From NCBI RefSeq assembly GCF_000067045.1, contig NC_010125.1:1278001-1342000 (forward strand): a stretch of 64,000 nt of DNA, given 5' to 3'. Source of the DNA: Gluconacetobacter diazotrophicus PA1 5. GTDB lineage: Bacteria; Pseudomonadota; Alphaproteobacteria; Acetobacterales; Acetobacteraceae. Below, one piece after another: positions 28,929 through 37,336 of this stretch. The number at the start of each line of letters is the position of its first letter. Position 1 is the stretch's first letter. The position numbers and the translations under genes are program-made. The notes under the pieces were generated by a model. That model was not told the DNA's origin, searched no databases, and was given only the letters and a program-made list of their open reading frames with translations.

Positions 28929-31061
28929 ATGAATTTGTCGCACGATTGTCCGCGCCCGCGCCGTCTCGTTCCCCCCGGGGCCCGCTTCCGGGCCGGCGGG
29001 ATGATGCTGGGGGCGGTCCTGGCCTGCGGTGTGGCGTGGCCGGCCATGGCGTCGGACGACGCGGCCGATGCCGCCCCGGCGGCGAGTGTCGCGGCGCCCC
29101 CGCCGCCGGTGCTGCCCGCGCCGGACCCGGCGCGCATCTTCGCCCCCCTGGCCTATCCCTCGCCGGTCAACGTCTATCGCTCCGGCGGCGGCGCCCCCGG
29201 TCCCGCGTACTGGCAGAATGGCGCGGATTACGACATCAAGGCGGCGATCGACCCGGCCAACCGGCTGCTCTCGGGTTCCGAGACCATCACCTACGTCAAC
29301 AACAGTCCCGACACGCTGGACGTGCTGTGGCTGCAACTGGACCAGAACATCTATCGCGACGGGTCGCGCGGCAGCTTCGCCAACCCCGAAAGGACCACGC
29401 AGCATACGGACGGCGCGGCGATCGAAAGCGTGGCGGTCGAACAGGACGGCAAGAGCATCCCGGTCACGCCGGTGATCTCGGACACCCGGATGCAGGTCCC
29501 GCTGCCCGCCCCGCTGGACGGCAAGGGCGGGAAGATCCGGCTGAAGATCGCGTGGCACTATACCATTCCCGGGGAATGGGGCGGCCGCACCGCCGTCAGC
29601 GCCAGCCGCAACGGCGATATCTACGAGGTCGCGCAATGGTATCCGCGCATGGCCGTCTATGACGATATTCGCGGCTGGGACACCGCGCCCTATCTGGGCC
29701 AGGAATTCTTCCTGGACTACGGCGATATCGATTACAGCATCACCGTGCCGTGGAATTTCACCGTCGTGGGATCGGGCGCGCTGCTGAACCCGGCCGACGT
29801 CCTGACCCAGACCGAGCGCGACCGCCTGGCCCAGGCCGCCAAGAGCGACGAACGGGTGATGATCCGCACCCAGGCCGACGTCACCGACCCCAAGAGCCAC
29901 CTGGCCCAGACGGGGACGAAGACCTGGCATTTCCGCATGAACAACACCCGCGACGTGGCCTTCGCCGCCTCGCCGGCCTTCCTGTGGGACGCGGCGCGGC
30001 TGAACCTGCCGCCGCTGGCGGCGGAACCGGGCCATGCGCCGGTGCCGCGCCTGGCGATGTCGGCCTATCCGGTCGAAGGCATCGGCGCGCATCAATGGGA
30101 CCGCTCCACGGCCTATGTGAAGTTCGCGATCGAGAATTTCTCGCGCCGCTGGTACCCGTACCCCTGGCCCAACGCGGTCAATCTGGGTGGTTATGGCGCG
30201 GGGATGGAATATCCCGGCATCGTCTTCGACGGGATGCACGACAAGGACGCGGAACTGTTCTGGATCACGACGCATGAGCTGGGCCATGACTGGTTCCCGA
30301 TGATCGTGGGGTCCAACGAACGCCGCAACGCCTTCATGGACGAAGGCTTCAACACCTTCATCGACACCTACGCATCCGACGATTTCAATTCCGGCGAATT
30401 CGCGCCGAAGCGCGATGCCGAATTCGCCCCCGCCACCGGCAAGCCCGCCGACGACATCCTGACGGTCCTGCGCGACCCCGCCGCGCCGCGCCTGATGGCG
30501 CCCGCGGACACGATATCCGAGAAGTACCGCCACCCCGTCACCTACTTCAAGGGGGCCTACGGACTGAAGCTGCTGCGCGAGCAGATCCTGGGGCCGGAGC
30601 GCTTCGACCGCGCCTTCCGCCGCTATATCGCGCTCTGGGCCTATCACCACCCCACGCCGTCGGACTTCTTCCGCCTGATGGACAGCGAGGCCGGCGAGGA
30701 CCTGTCCTGGTTCTGGCGCGGCTGGTACTTCAACAACTGGGCCCCGGACTATGCCGTGAAATCCGCGACGCTGACCGGCGACGGCCCGACGCGCGCGGTG
30801 CTGGTGACCGTGGACAACAAGGGCTGGCTGCCCCTGCCGGTCACGCTGGTGCTGACCTATACCGACGGCAGTACCTCGCGCCTGACCATCCCGACCGAAA
30901 CCTGGCAGTTGCGCAACGAGGTCGAACTGACGATTCCCACCGCCCGCACGCCCCAGTCGGTGACGCTGGACCCGGGGCATGAGATCCCCGACCTGAACCG
31001 GGCGGACAACACGCTGACCCTGGCCCCGCCCGCCCCCGCGCCGGCCGCCCCGGCGCACTGA
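28929..31061 (+). CDS. Secreted M1-family metallopeptidase
   Basis: A 710-residue zinc aminopeptidase-like protein. The signal peptide core is MMLGAVLACGVAWPAMAS, after an Arg/Pro-rich start; the ATG at 28905 is the alternative start. The zinc site is HELGH (residues 449-453) with the third ligand Glu472 in FMDEGFNTFID, the exact HEXXH-X18-E spacing of the family. The N-terminal beta domain (YDIKAAIDPANRLLSGSETI) is that of M1 peptidases. The usual GAMEN exopeptidase motif is replaced by GAGMEYPG. Ends with a Pro/Ala-rich tail and a hairpin. Confidence 0.88.
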   Translation: MNLSHDCPRPRRLVPPGARFRAGGMMLGAVLACGVAWPAMASDDAADAAPAASVAAPPPPVLPAPDPARIFAPLAYPSPVNVYRSGGGAPGPAYWQNGADYDIKAAIDPANRLLSGSETITYVNNSPDTLDVLWLQLDQNIYRDGSRGSFANPERTTQHTDGAAIESVAVEQDGKSIPVTPVISDTRMQVPLPAPLDGKGGKIRLKIAWHYTIPGEWGGRTAVSASRNGDIYEVAQWYPRMAVYDDIRGWDTAPYLGQEFFLDYGDIDYSITVPWNFTVVGSGALLNPADVLTQTERDRLAQAAKSDERVMIRTQADVTDPKSHLAQTGTKTWHFRMNNTRDVAFAASPAFLWDAARLNLPPLAAEPGHAPVPRLAMSAYPVEGIGAHQWDRSTAYVKFAIENFSRRWYPYPWPNAVNLGGYGAGMEYPGIVFDGMHDKDAELFWITTHELGHDWFPMIVGSNERRNAFMDEGFNTFIDTYASDDFNSGEFAPKRDAEFAPATGKPADDILTVLRDPAAPRLMAPADTISEKYRHPVTYFKGAYGLKLLREQILGPERFDRAFRRYIALWAYHHPTPSDFFRLMDSEAGEDLSWFWRGWYFNNWAPDYAVKSATLTGDGPTRAVLVTVDNKGWLPLPVTLVLTYTDGSTSRLTIPTETWQLRNEVELTIPTARTPQSVTLDPGHEIPDLNRADNTLTLAPPAPAPAAPAH

Positions 31062-31077
31062 ACCCGGTCGCACTGGC

Positions 31078-31112
31078 CGCGACGGCAAGGGCTCCGGCCC
31101 CTTGCCGTCGCG
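31078..31112. terminator. Bidirectional hairpin between converging genes
   Basis: CGCGACGGCAAGGG (31078-31091) and CCCTTGCCGTCGCG (31099-31112) form a perfect 14-bp stem with a 7-base loop, placed between the M1 peptidase stop and the Nudix stop. There is no clear T run on either side. Confidence 0.65.
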
Positions 31113-31116
31113 GGGC

Positions 31117-31695
31117 CTACAGCCACCTCCGCGCCCGGACCAGCGTCATGGCGGCCAGCGTGGCCATGCAGGTGATGTCGCCGGCGCCGATCATCCGCTC
31201 CACCTCCGCCAGCGGGATCGTATGGCAGGTCATGTCCCCTTCCGTCGTCTCGCGCCGGGGCTCGCCCTGCGTCAGGTCGGTGGCCAGGTAGACATGGCCG
31301 CGCTGGGTGGAATAGCCCGGGCCCTGGTACAGCGTGCCGGCATGGCGCAGTTGCCCGGCGCGCAGGCCGGTCTCCTCTTCCAGTTCGCCGCGCGCCACGA
31401 TCTCGGGGTCGGTGTCGGGGCGGTGTTCCCACATGCCCATCGGCAATTCCCACAATCGCGCGCGCACCGGATAGCGATATTGCCGCACCAGGGTGACGGT
31501 GGGGCCGTCCGGCCCCTCGCCCAGCGGCACGATGACGACGAATTCCGTCCGTTCGACCACGCCGTACAGCCCCTCGCCCCCGTCGGGGCGGCGGATGATG
31601 TCCTCGCGCAGGCGCGTCCACGGGTTTTCATAGACGACGCGCGATGACAGCGTGACGAAGCCCCCGTCATCATCGGGTGGAATGTCCATGCTCAT
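31117..31695 (-). CDS. Nudix hydrolase (ADP-ribose pyrophosphatase-like)
   Basis: A 192-residue hydrolase of nucleoside-diphosphate derivatives. The Nudix box reads GELEEETGL (REUXEEXGU core) after a conserved glycine region PEIVARGELEEETGLRAGQL. The N-terminal strand VYENPWTRLREDIIRRPDGG and the substrate segment VVIVPLGE ... VRQYRYPVRARLWELPMG are typical of the ADP-ribose/NDP-sugar group (NudF). Two starts six bases apart are possible (31695 and 31689). It converges on the M1 peptidase gene. Confidence 0.88.
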   Translation of the reverse strand: MSMDIPPDDDGGFVTLSSRVVYENPWTRLREDIIRRPDGGEGLYGVVERTEFVVIVPLGEGPDGPTVTLVRQYRYPVRARLWELPMGMWEHRPDTDPEIVARGELEEETGLRAGQLRHAGTLYQGPGYSTQRGHVYLATDLTQGEPRRETTEGDMTCHTIPLAEVERMIGAGDITCMATLAAMTLVRARRWL

Positions 31696-31839
31696 GTTCG
31701 GTCGTGCCCCCGTGTCCGCGACAGGGGGTGATCATGGCGTGCGGGTGGGTGGCGGCGTCAACATTCCGTCCGCATCTCGCGCGGTCGTGACGGCCCTGCC
31801 GCCCCTTCGCCCGCTTGGCGAATGGCGAAGGGCACCCCT

Positions 31840-33090
31840 ATGATGCCTGAAAAAGAACGGAGTTCCCCCCTCGCCATGACGTCCTCGCGGCCCGGCCCGG
31901 CCCACCCTGCGGCCAATCCCACGCTGCGGATCCTGGCCGTCGTCCTGTTCAACCTGATCTGCTACGTCGATATCGGCCTGCCGCTGGCGGTCATACCGGT
32001 CTTCGTCCATGGCACGCTGGGGTACAACACTGTCGTCGCCGGGCTGGCGGTGTCGCTGCAATATCTGGCCACCTTCGCCTCGCGCGCGCAGGCCGGCCGG
32101 TTCGTCGACGGGCGGGGGGCCAAGCCGGCGGTGATGATCGGGCTGGCCACCTGCGTCGCGGCCGGGGTGGCGCTGATGCTGGCGGGCCTGCTGTCCGGCC
32201 ACGCGGTACCGTCGGTCCTGCTGCTGATCACCAGCCGTATCCTGATGGGTGTGGGCGAAAGCTGGACCGCGACGGGCGCCATCCTGTGGAATATCGGCCG
32301 GGTCGGCGCCGAACGCACGGCGCAGGTGATTTCGTGGAACGGCATCACCTCGTATGGCGGCATCGCCTTCGGCGCGCCGGTGGGGGCGCTGCTGTCGCAG
32401 CTTGCCCCGCCGATGGGCGGGCTGGCAGGGGTCGGGCTGCTGTCGGCGGTGCTGCCGGCGGCGGGGCTGGTCCTGGCCACGCGGTACGCCCCGGTGCCGC
32501 CGATGACCAAGGGCGAGACCATGCCGTTCAGCCAGGTGTTCTGGCGGGTCCTGCCCTACGGCATCGTGCTGGCGTGCGGTTCGGTGGGGTTCGGGGCGAT
32601 CTCGGCCTGCCTGTCGCTGTATTTCGCCGACCGGCACTGGGACGGGGCGGCGCTGGCGCTGATGATGTTCGGCGTGGTCTTCGTGATGGTGCGGCTGCTC
32701 TTCTCGCGCCAGATCGGCCTGCGCGGCGGCCGGACCGTGGCTATCGTCTCGCTGCTGGTCGAGGTCGCGGGCCTGCTGATCCTGTGGCGCAGCAGCGGGG
32801 TGCCCGCGGCCGACCTGGGCGCCGCGCTGACCGGCGCCGGCTTCTCGCTGGTCTTCCCCGCCCTGGGGGTCGAGGCCGTGACGCGGGCCGGCCCGCAGAA
32901 TCGCGGCGCCGCGCTGGGGGTGTTCAGCGTCTTCCTCGATATCGGCATCGGCATATCGGGCCCGATGCTGGGGCTGGTGATCAACAGCCTGGGCTATGGG
33001 CCGATGTTTCTGGCCTCGGCCCTGTTTACCGGGGCGGGGGTCGGTGCCACTGTCCTGCTGCGGGGGGGCGCGCGCCGAGGCACCCCCTGA
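31840..33090 (+). CDS. Major facilitator superfamily transporter
   Basis: A 416-residue inner-membrane protein with about twelve hydrophobic helices in two halves. I chose the ATG at 31840, seven bases after AAGGG; starts at 31822 and 31876 are also in frame. Membrane region starts at LRILAVVLFNLICYVDIGLP. The loop SRAQAGRFVDGRGAKPA is the GxxxDRxGR-type MFS motif between helices 2 and 3 in a YfcJ/YhhS-like version. These are probably exporters of small metabolites or drugs; the substrate is unknown. Confidence 0.86.
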   Translation: MMPEKERSSPLAMTSSRPGPAHPAANPTLRILAVVLFNLICYVDIGLPLAVIPVFVHGTLGYNTVVAGLAVSLQYLATFASRAQAGRFVDGRGAKPAVMIGLATCVAAGVALMLAGLLSGHAVPSVLLLITSRILMGVGESWTATGAILWNIGRVGAERTAQVISWNGITSYGGIAFGAPVGALLSQLAPPMGGLAGVGLLSAVLPAAGLVLATRYAPVPPMTKGETMPFSQVFWRVLPYGIVLACGSVGFGAISACLSLYFADRHWDGAALALMMFGVVFVMVRLLFSRQIGLRGGRTVAIVSLLVEVAGLLILWRSSGVPAADLGAALTGAGFSLVFPALGVEAVTRAGPQNRGAALGVFSVFLDIGIGISGPMLGLVINSLGYGPMFLASALFTGAGVGATVLLRGGARRGTP

Positions 33091-33123
33091 CGCCGCATGT
33101 CACGCCCAGAAGGATGAGGATTC

Positions 33124-33705
33124 ATGTCCGTTGCTGCCGTCGCTGTGTTCTGTGGGTCGCGTTTCGGGGCCCGTCCCGATTTCCTGGCGACGGCGCGTGA
33201 AATGGGCACCAGCCTGGGGCAGGCGGGCATGCGGCTGGTCTATGGCGGCGGCGATGTCGGGCTGATGGGCGCGGTCGCGGATGCCACGCTGGCGGCGGGC
33301 GGCCTCGTCTCGGGCGTGATCCCGACCTTCCTGCAGGCGCGCGAGGTCATGCATGACGGCGTGACCGACCTGACGGTCACGGATTCGATGCACAGCCGCA
33401 AGCAGCTGATGTTCGCGCGGGCCGATGCCTTCGTCGTGCTGCCCGGCGGCCTGGGCACGTTCGACGAGACGATGGAGATCCTGACCTGGCGGCAGTTGAA
33501 ACTGCACGACAAGCCGATCTTCGTCGTCAATGTCGCGGGCTGGGCCGACCCGATGCTGGCGATGCTGCACGCCGCCGTGCAGAACGGCTTCGCCGAGGAC
33601 GCCGCCCTGAACCTGTTCGAGGTCGTGCCCGACGTCGCGACCACGATGGACCGTCTGCGCACCACGGTCCGTGGCCCCGCCACCGAGGATGTCAGCCGCC
33701 TGTGA
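33124..33705 (+). CDS. LOG-family phosphoribohydrolase
   Basis: A 193-residue Rossmann-like protein of the LOG (lonely guy) family, which release the base from nucleoside 5'-monophosphates, including cytokinin precursors. The opening VAVFCGSRFGARP, the phosphate-binding YGGGDVGLMGAVADA and the catalytic motif LPGGLGTFDETMEILTWRQL are all intact. GAGG precedes the start. Bacterial members are often annotated as lysine decarboxylases, wrongly. In a plant-associated acetic acid bacterium cytokinin release would be relevant, but that is inference. Confidence 0.9.
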   Translation: MSVAAVAVFCGSRFGARPDFLATAREMGTSLGQAGMRLVYGGGDVGLMGAVADATLAAGGLVSGVIPTFLQAREVMHDGVTDLTVTDSMHSRKQLMFARADAFVVLPGGLGTFDETMEILTWRQLKLHDKPIFVVNVAGWADPMLAMLHAAVQNGFAEDAALNLFEVVPDVATTMDRLRTTVRGPATEDVSRL

Positions 33706-33756
33706 CACTCAGATGACAAAAACAGCGCCCCCGCGCCGATAGTTGGCCGGGGGGTC

Positions 33757-33785
33757 TTGCGGAGTGCGGGGAGGGGATGTATAGC
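33757..33785 (+). promoter_or_regulatory. Promoter of tRNA-Pro
   Basis: TTGCGG (33757-33762) and TATAGC (33780-33785) are separated by 17 bases, and the predicted start lies about 7 bases before the mature tRNA. Confidence 0.65.
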
Positions 33786-33798
33786 CCCCACTCAAGTT

Positions 33799-33875
33799 CG
33801 GAGTGTAGCTCAGCCTGGTAGAGCACTGTGTTCGGGACGCAGGGGCCGGAGGTTCGAATCCTCTCACTCCGACCA
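33799..33875 (+). tRNA. tRNA-Pro (anticodon CGG)
   Basis: A full cloverleaf: acceptor CGGAGTG/CACTCCG, D-stem beginning TAGCTCAGCCTGGTAGAGC, anticodon stem CTGTG/CGCAG around the loop TTCGGGA (anticodon CGG), T-loop GGTTCGAATCC, discriminator A and an encoded CCA end (33873-33875). It reads CCG proline codons. No integrase gene and no second copy of its 3' end were found nearby. Confidence 0.96.
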
Positions 33876-33896
33876 GCTTTTTCAAGACATTCGCCC

Positions 33897-33943
33897 CGAA
33901 GGCTGCGCCGGTTCGTTTTCATGACGAACGGGCGCGGCCTTCG
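33897..33943. repeat. Long imperfect hairpin after tRNA-Pro
   Basis: CGAAGGC-T-GCGCC-G-GTTCGT pairs with ACGAAC-G-GGCGC-G-GCCTTCG around a short loop, with single mismatches. It lies between the tRNA and the 3' end of the broken LuxR gene and may end transcripts from both sides. Confidence 0.55.
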
Positions 33944-34414
33944 GCATGGGCGGCCTGGGGCGGCCGGTCAGGCAATAAGCGACAGCCGGGTGACGATAGC
34001 CGCCAGTTCGTGCTGATTCTTGATATTCAGTTTCGAAAACACGGTCTTCAGGGACGAGCGGGAATTTTCGTAGGAAATTCCGAGTTTCAGGGCGCTCTCC
34101 TTGAGCGAGCCCGTCTCTCCCATCGTCTGGACCAGGCGCGCCTCGGATAGGGAAAGACCTAATTCCTTCAGTAATTCAACGATATCCGTGACGGGCGGAA
34201 CCAGATCGTAGAAAAAGGTCATCTTGCAGCGGTTTCCAACCCCCAGATGATCGATCACGATGTCCGGCAACGTCATCTGACGGGCCAGGATTTTCTGCCC
34301 GTTGGAACGATTGAACGCCGTAATGCCGGTAGGTTGCGTCTCCAGAATGTCCTGTTGGGGACGAGAGACCAGCTTTTCCCATGATTTCTGATTGTGGGAC
34401 GAAAAGAAGACTAA

Positions 34415-35590
34415 TACCAACTCCGGTCCGCCCTGACTCATATGTGATTGCCTGACGGTATCGTTCTGGAACGAGCTGTGATTCACAGGATGCCGAACCG
34501 GGCGGGAGGCATCCGAATGGGCGGGGCGTTAGCGTTGCGTGAGGATTATGATGCGGCGGGACTGCGTGCTCTGGCGCGGACAACGAGGCATGCGGGCCAG
34601 GCGCGTCGGCTTCTGGCGCTGGCGGCGATCTACGATGGTGCGTCACGCGGAGACGCGGCACGACTGGCTGGGACGGATCGGCAGATTGTGCGGGACTGGG
34701 TGGTGCGTTTCAACGCCGAGGGCCCGGATGGCGTGCGGGATCATCATGGGGGCGGTGTCGTTCCCCGCCTGACACCAGCCATGTTGGAAGCGCTGATGCG
34801 CCGGATCGAGGACGGCCCGATCGCTGCCGTGCATGGGGTGGTGCGCTGGCGGCAGGCTGATCTGGGGCAATGGCTTTATGAGGAATTCGGCGTCTCTCTT
34901 TCGCGCAGCCGGCTGAGCGCCGTTATCCGGGGCCTCGACTTCCGCCTTCTGACGGGACGCCCCCGGCACCATGCCCAGGATCCCGAGGCCCAGGACGTTT
35001 TTAAAAAAGCTTCCCCGACGTCATGGCCGGGATCCGGGCCCGGCATCCCGGCAAGGCCATCGAACTCTGGTGGGGCGACGAGGCGAGGGTCGGCCAGAAA
35101 ACGAAGCTGACGCGCCGCTGGGCCAGACGCGGCACCCGTCCACGCGCGCCTGCCGATCAGCGCACACGTTCGGCCTGGATCTTCGGAGCGATCTGTCCGG
35201 CGCTAGGCAAGGGAGCGGCCCTCGTCCTGCCCTGGTGCAACCTCCACGCCATGAACCGGCATCTCGACGAGATCTCGCAGGCCGTAGCGCCGGGCGCTCA
35301 CGCTATCCTCATCGTCGATCAGGCAGCGTGGCATACCAGCCCGAAACTCGATATCCCCGCCAACATCACCATCCTGCCGCTCCCGCCACGCTCGCCCGAA
35401 CTCAATCCGGTGGAAAACGTCTGGCAGTTCATGCGCAATACCTGGCTGTCGAACCGGATCTTCCGCACCTACGACGACATCGTCGATATCTGCTGCCACG
35501 CCTGGAACCAGCTCGTCGACCAGCCCTGGCGCATCATGTCCCTCGGGCTACGACAATGGGCACATGGGTTTTAACAAACAGGAGTTGGTA
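34415..35590 (+). mobile_element. IS630-family insertion sequence
   Basis: A 1176-bp element with matching 10-bp ends TACCAACTCC and GGAGTTGGTA, flanked on both sides by TAA (34412-34414 and 35591-35593). Taking the element as starting one base earlier gives the TA duplication usual for IS630. It is inserted in the LuxR-type gene and its GC content is much higher than that of its target. It carries a two-frame transposase. Confidence 0.88.
34517..35574 (+). CDS. IS630-family transposase, two frames joined by a -1 shift
   Basis: The upstream frame (34517-35110) starts at an ATG with GGAGG upstream and encodes the helix-turn-helix region (RDWVVRFNAEGPDGVRDHH). The downstream frame ends at 35574 and encodes the DDE catalytic domain (WWGDEARVG, ILIVDQAAWHTS, SPELNPVENVWQFM). 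The frames meet at TTTTT-AAAAAA (34998-35008). A stop TAA in the -1 frame at 35002-35004 means the shift must occur on the A6 run, giving FKKSFPDVMAGIRARHPG, as in intact relatives. This is likely a programmed frameshift or transcript slippage, not decay. Confidence 0.85.
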
Positions 35591-36171
35591 TAATCGATTG
35601 TCGACGATTCGGAAGAGGTCGTTAATGGTTTTTCTGATATGTCCATTTACGAAAAGAACGTGTCCCGTATCGGATACCAGACAGACCCCAAAATTCATTC
35701 TGTCATAGATAAGGGAAAGCTGATCCCTGATAGAAGAAAAGGAGTCAAAATTCTTTGCCAGGAGCAGGGAATTTGTAATATGGCCCGAAAAGAATTCAAT
35801 GTCTACGCTTGATGTTTTCTGTTCTTTTTGCAGGTAATTCAGGCTTCTTTGTCCGGCCAGGACGTATTCGATGTCTTTTGCGAAGGTGTAGTACCTTTCG
35901 CTATACGAACAACCGTACTTATTCAAAAAATCGACGTAATAGGGAGAATTTCTTATTTCATCGGGTGACAGGATGTCGATATCCCGCACAAAAGCTTTTT
36001 TCCTGCGCAAACTCAGGTCGGAATTCGCTATCGGATCTATTTTGAAATAATAATCATAATATTACTGGTCCGATTTTTTATCAACGCTGGAACTGAATCT
36101 CAGATTTTTCTCTTTTTTGTCCAGTGGGGCGATCGCCAGCCCCTTGTAGTCGAGAAACTCGGCAAGCGTAA

Positions 36172-36174
36172 TAA
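36172..36174. repeat. Target-site duplication, left copy
   Basis: TAA here and at 37058-37060 flanks the IS5-family element directly. Removing one copy with the element restores the reading frame of the interrupted LuxR-type gene. Confidence 0.8.
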
Positions 36175-37057
36175 GAGCCTGTTTGGAAAGTCATGGATGA
36201 GCGTTTCTTCGGGTGAGATTGGCGCCCATGGCGACGAAGATCATGGCCTGTGAGACATCGATGCGACGCTCGTAATCGCGCACGAGGCGTCGCCATCGGG
36301 TCATCCATCCGAAGGTTCGCTCCACGACCCAGCGCCGGGGGAGAACCTCAAAGCCTTTCGCTCCGTCCCTGCGACGGATCACCTCGACGACGAAGTCCAG
36401 GTAGGCAGCCTTGTCCATCAACTGGAGCCGGTCATAGGCACCGTCCGCGAATAGATGCTTGACCCACGGCCAGCGCTTGCGGATCGCGTCCAGGATCATC
36501 TGCGCTCCGGCGCTGTCGGAGATGTCCGCCGGCGTCAGGTTGACCATCAGCAGGCGTCCGTCCGTATCCACGGCGATATGCCGCTTGCGCCCGACAATCT
36601 TCTTTCCAGCGTCGTAACCTCTTGTTTTCGCGTGCGGCGCCTTGATGCTCTGGCTGTCGATCACTCCGGCCGAAGGGCTGGCTTCACGGCCCGAGCGCTC
36701 CCGGTCAAGCATCAGTTCCACATCATGAATGGTCTGGAACAGGAACCGCCGGGCCAATTCCCTGAACCAACCATAGACCGTACGCCAATGCCCGAAATGG
36801 ATCGGCAGCATTCGCCAGCCGCAGCCGGATCGAACCAGGTAACGAACCGCGTTGATCACCTCGCGGAATTCGATCTCGCGCGGACGCCCCGTGCGTCCCG
36901 GCTCGGGCATCAGTGGCGCGATGCGCGCCCATTCCTCCTCCGTCATATCAGACGGATAACGCTTCGTCTTGCGGGTAATCCTGGCCATGCGGCCTCTCTG
37001 CTCTGGCGTCCACATCCAGAGCTTGAATCACACTTCAGCGACTTTCCAAACAGGCTC
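36175..37057 (-). mobile_element. IS5-family (IS1031-like) insertion sequence
   Basis: An 883-bp element with perfect 18-bp terminal inverted repeats, GAGCCTGTTTGGAAAGTC and its complement, and a TAA target duplication (TNA type, as in the IS1031 group). It carries one intact transposase and lies after about codon 27 of the LuxR-type gene. The exactness of the ends suggests recent insertion and possible activity. Confidence 0.93.
36191..37015 (-). CDS. IS5-family transposase
   Basis: A 274-residue, apparently intact DDE transposase. The N-terminal part YPSDMTEEEWARIAPLMPEP is typical of the IS1031/IS12528 group. Catalytic residues sit in GVIDSQSIKAPHAKT (first D), VKHLFADGAYDR (second D) and RWVVERTFGWMTRWRRL (E). 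Start at 37015 (WTPEQRGRM) or nine codons later, where GAGAGG is better placed. The stop lies 16 bases inside the left end of the element. Confidence 0.93.
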   Translation of the reverse strand: MWTPEQRGRMARITRKTKRYPSDMTEEEWARIAPLMPEPGRTGRPREIEFREVINAVRYLVRSGCGWRMLPIHFGHWRTVYGWFRELARRFLFQTIHDVELMLDRERSGREASPSAGVIDSQSIKAPHAKTRGYDAGKKIVGRKRHIAVDTDGRLLMVNLTPADISDSAGAQMILDAIRKRWPWVKHLFADGAYDRLQLMDKAAYLDFVVEVIRRRDGAKGFEVLPRRWVVERTFGWMTRWRRLVRDYERRIDVSQAMIFVAMGANLTRRNAHP

Positions 37058-37336
37058 TAAGAGTCTTCGTCCAGTTTTCCCGATTCATGGCGGAAGAATA
37101 TATGTCTTCCACTATTTTGTTTAACGACTTCTGCAACATTTTCGCGCCTGTCAGGGAATCCGGAAATTTTCTTTGTCGAACGCGGCCCGTCTGTCCACAG
37201 GTCCGATGGGGGTAGACTATTGTACTATGGTATCTGTTCATTATCTACAATAACGGTAAAAGAATGGACGGCCGCGTCTTGCAGGCAACAGGTTGCCCGG
37301 GTGGTTGTATCGGTCCCGGACCTTAAGGAAATCTCA

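Larger units (their letters stand above)
33968..37139 (-). pseudogene. LuxR-type regulator gene broken by two insertions and a stop codon
   Basis: The pieces are: start to codon ~27 (37139-37061), middle part (36171-35594) and C-terminal part (34411-33968). Removing the IS5-type element with one TAA, and the IS630-type element with one TAA, restores a frame of about 368 codons across both joins. The C-terminus is a LuxR-type helix-turn-helix (LSLSEARLVQTMGETGSLKE ... LKTVFSKLNIKNQHELAAIV). The N-terminal region carries the YYxxYxxxDPI pattern of similar regulators. Inside the middle part an in-frame TAA lies at 36064-36062, just before the tyrosine-rich stretch. The gene is AT-rich compared with its surroundings and divergent from the GT61 gene. 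Confidence 0.85.

Noticed and set aside
35574-36010. A 35534-36010 minus-strand frame as a separate intact gene
   Set aside because: Its last residues run into the IS630 element, and its upstream end has no good start; it is the middle fragment of the LuxR-type gene.
33799-37060. tRNA-Pro plus AT-rich, IS-bearing DNA as an integrated genomic island
   Set aside because: No integrase, no direct repeat of the tRNA 3' end and no cargo genes are visible; the AT-rich part is a single broken regulator gene with two IS elements.
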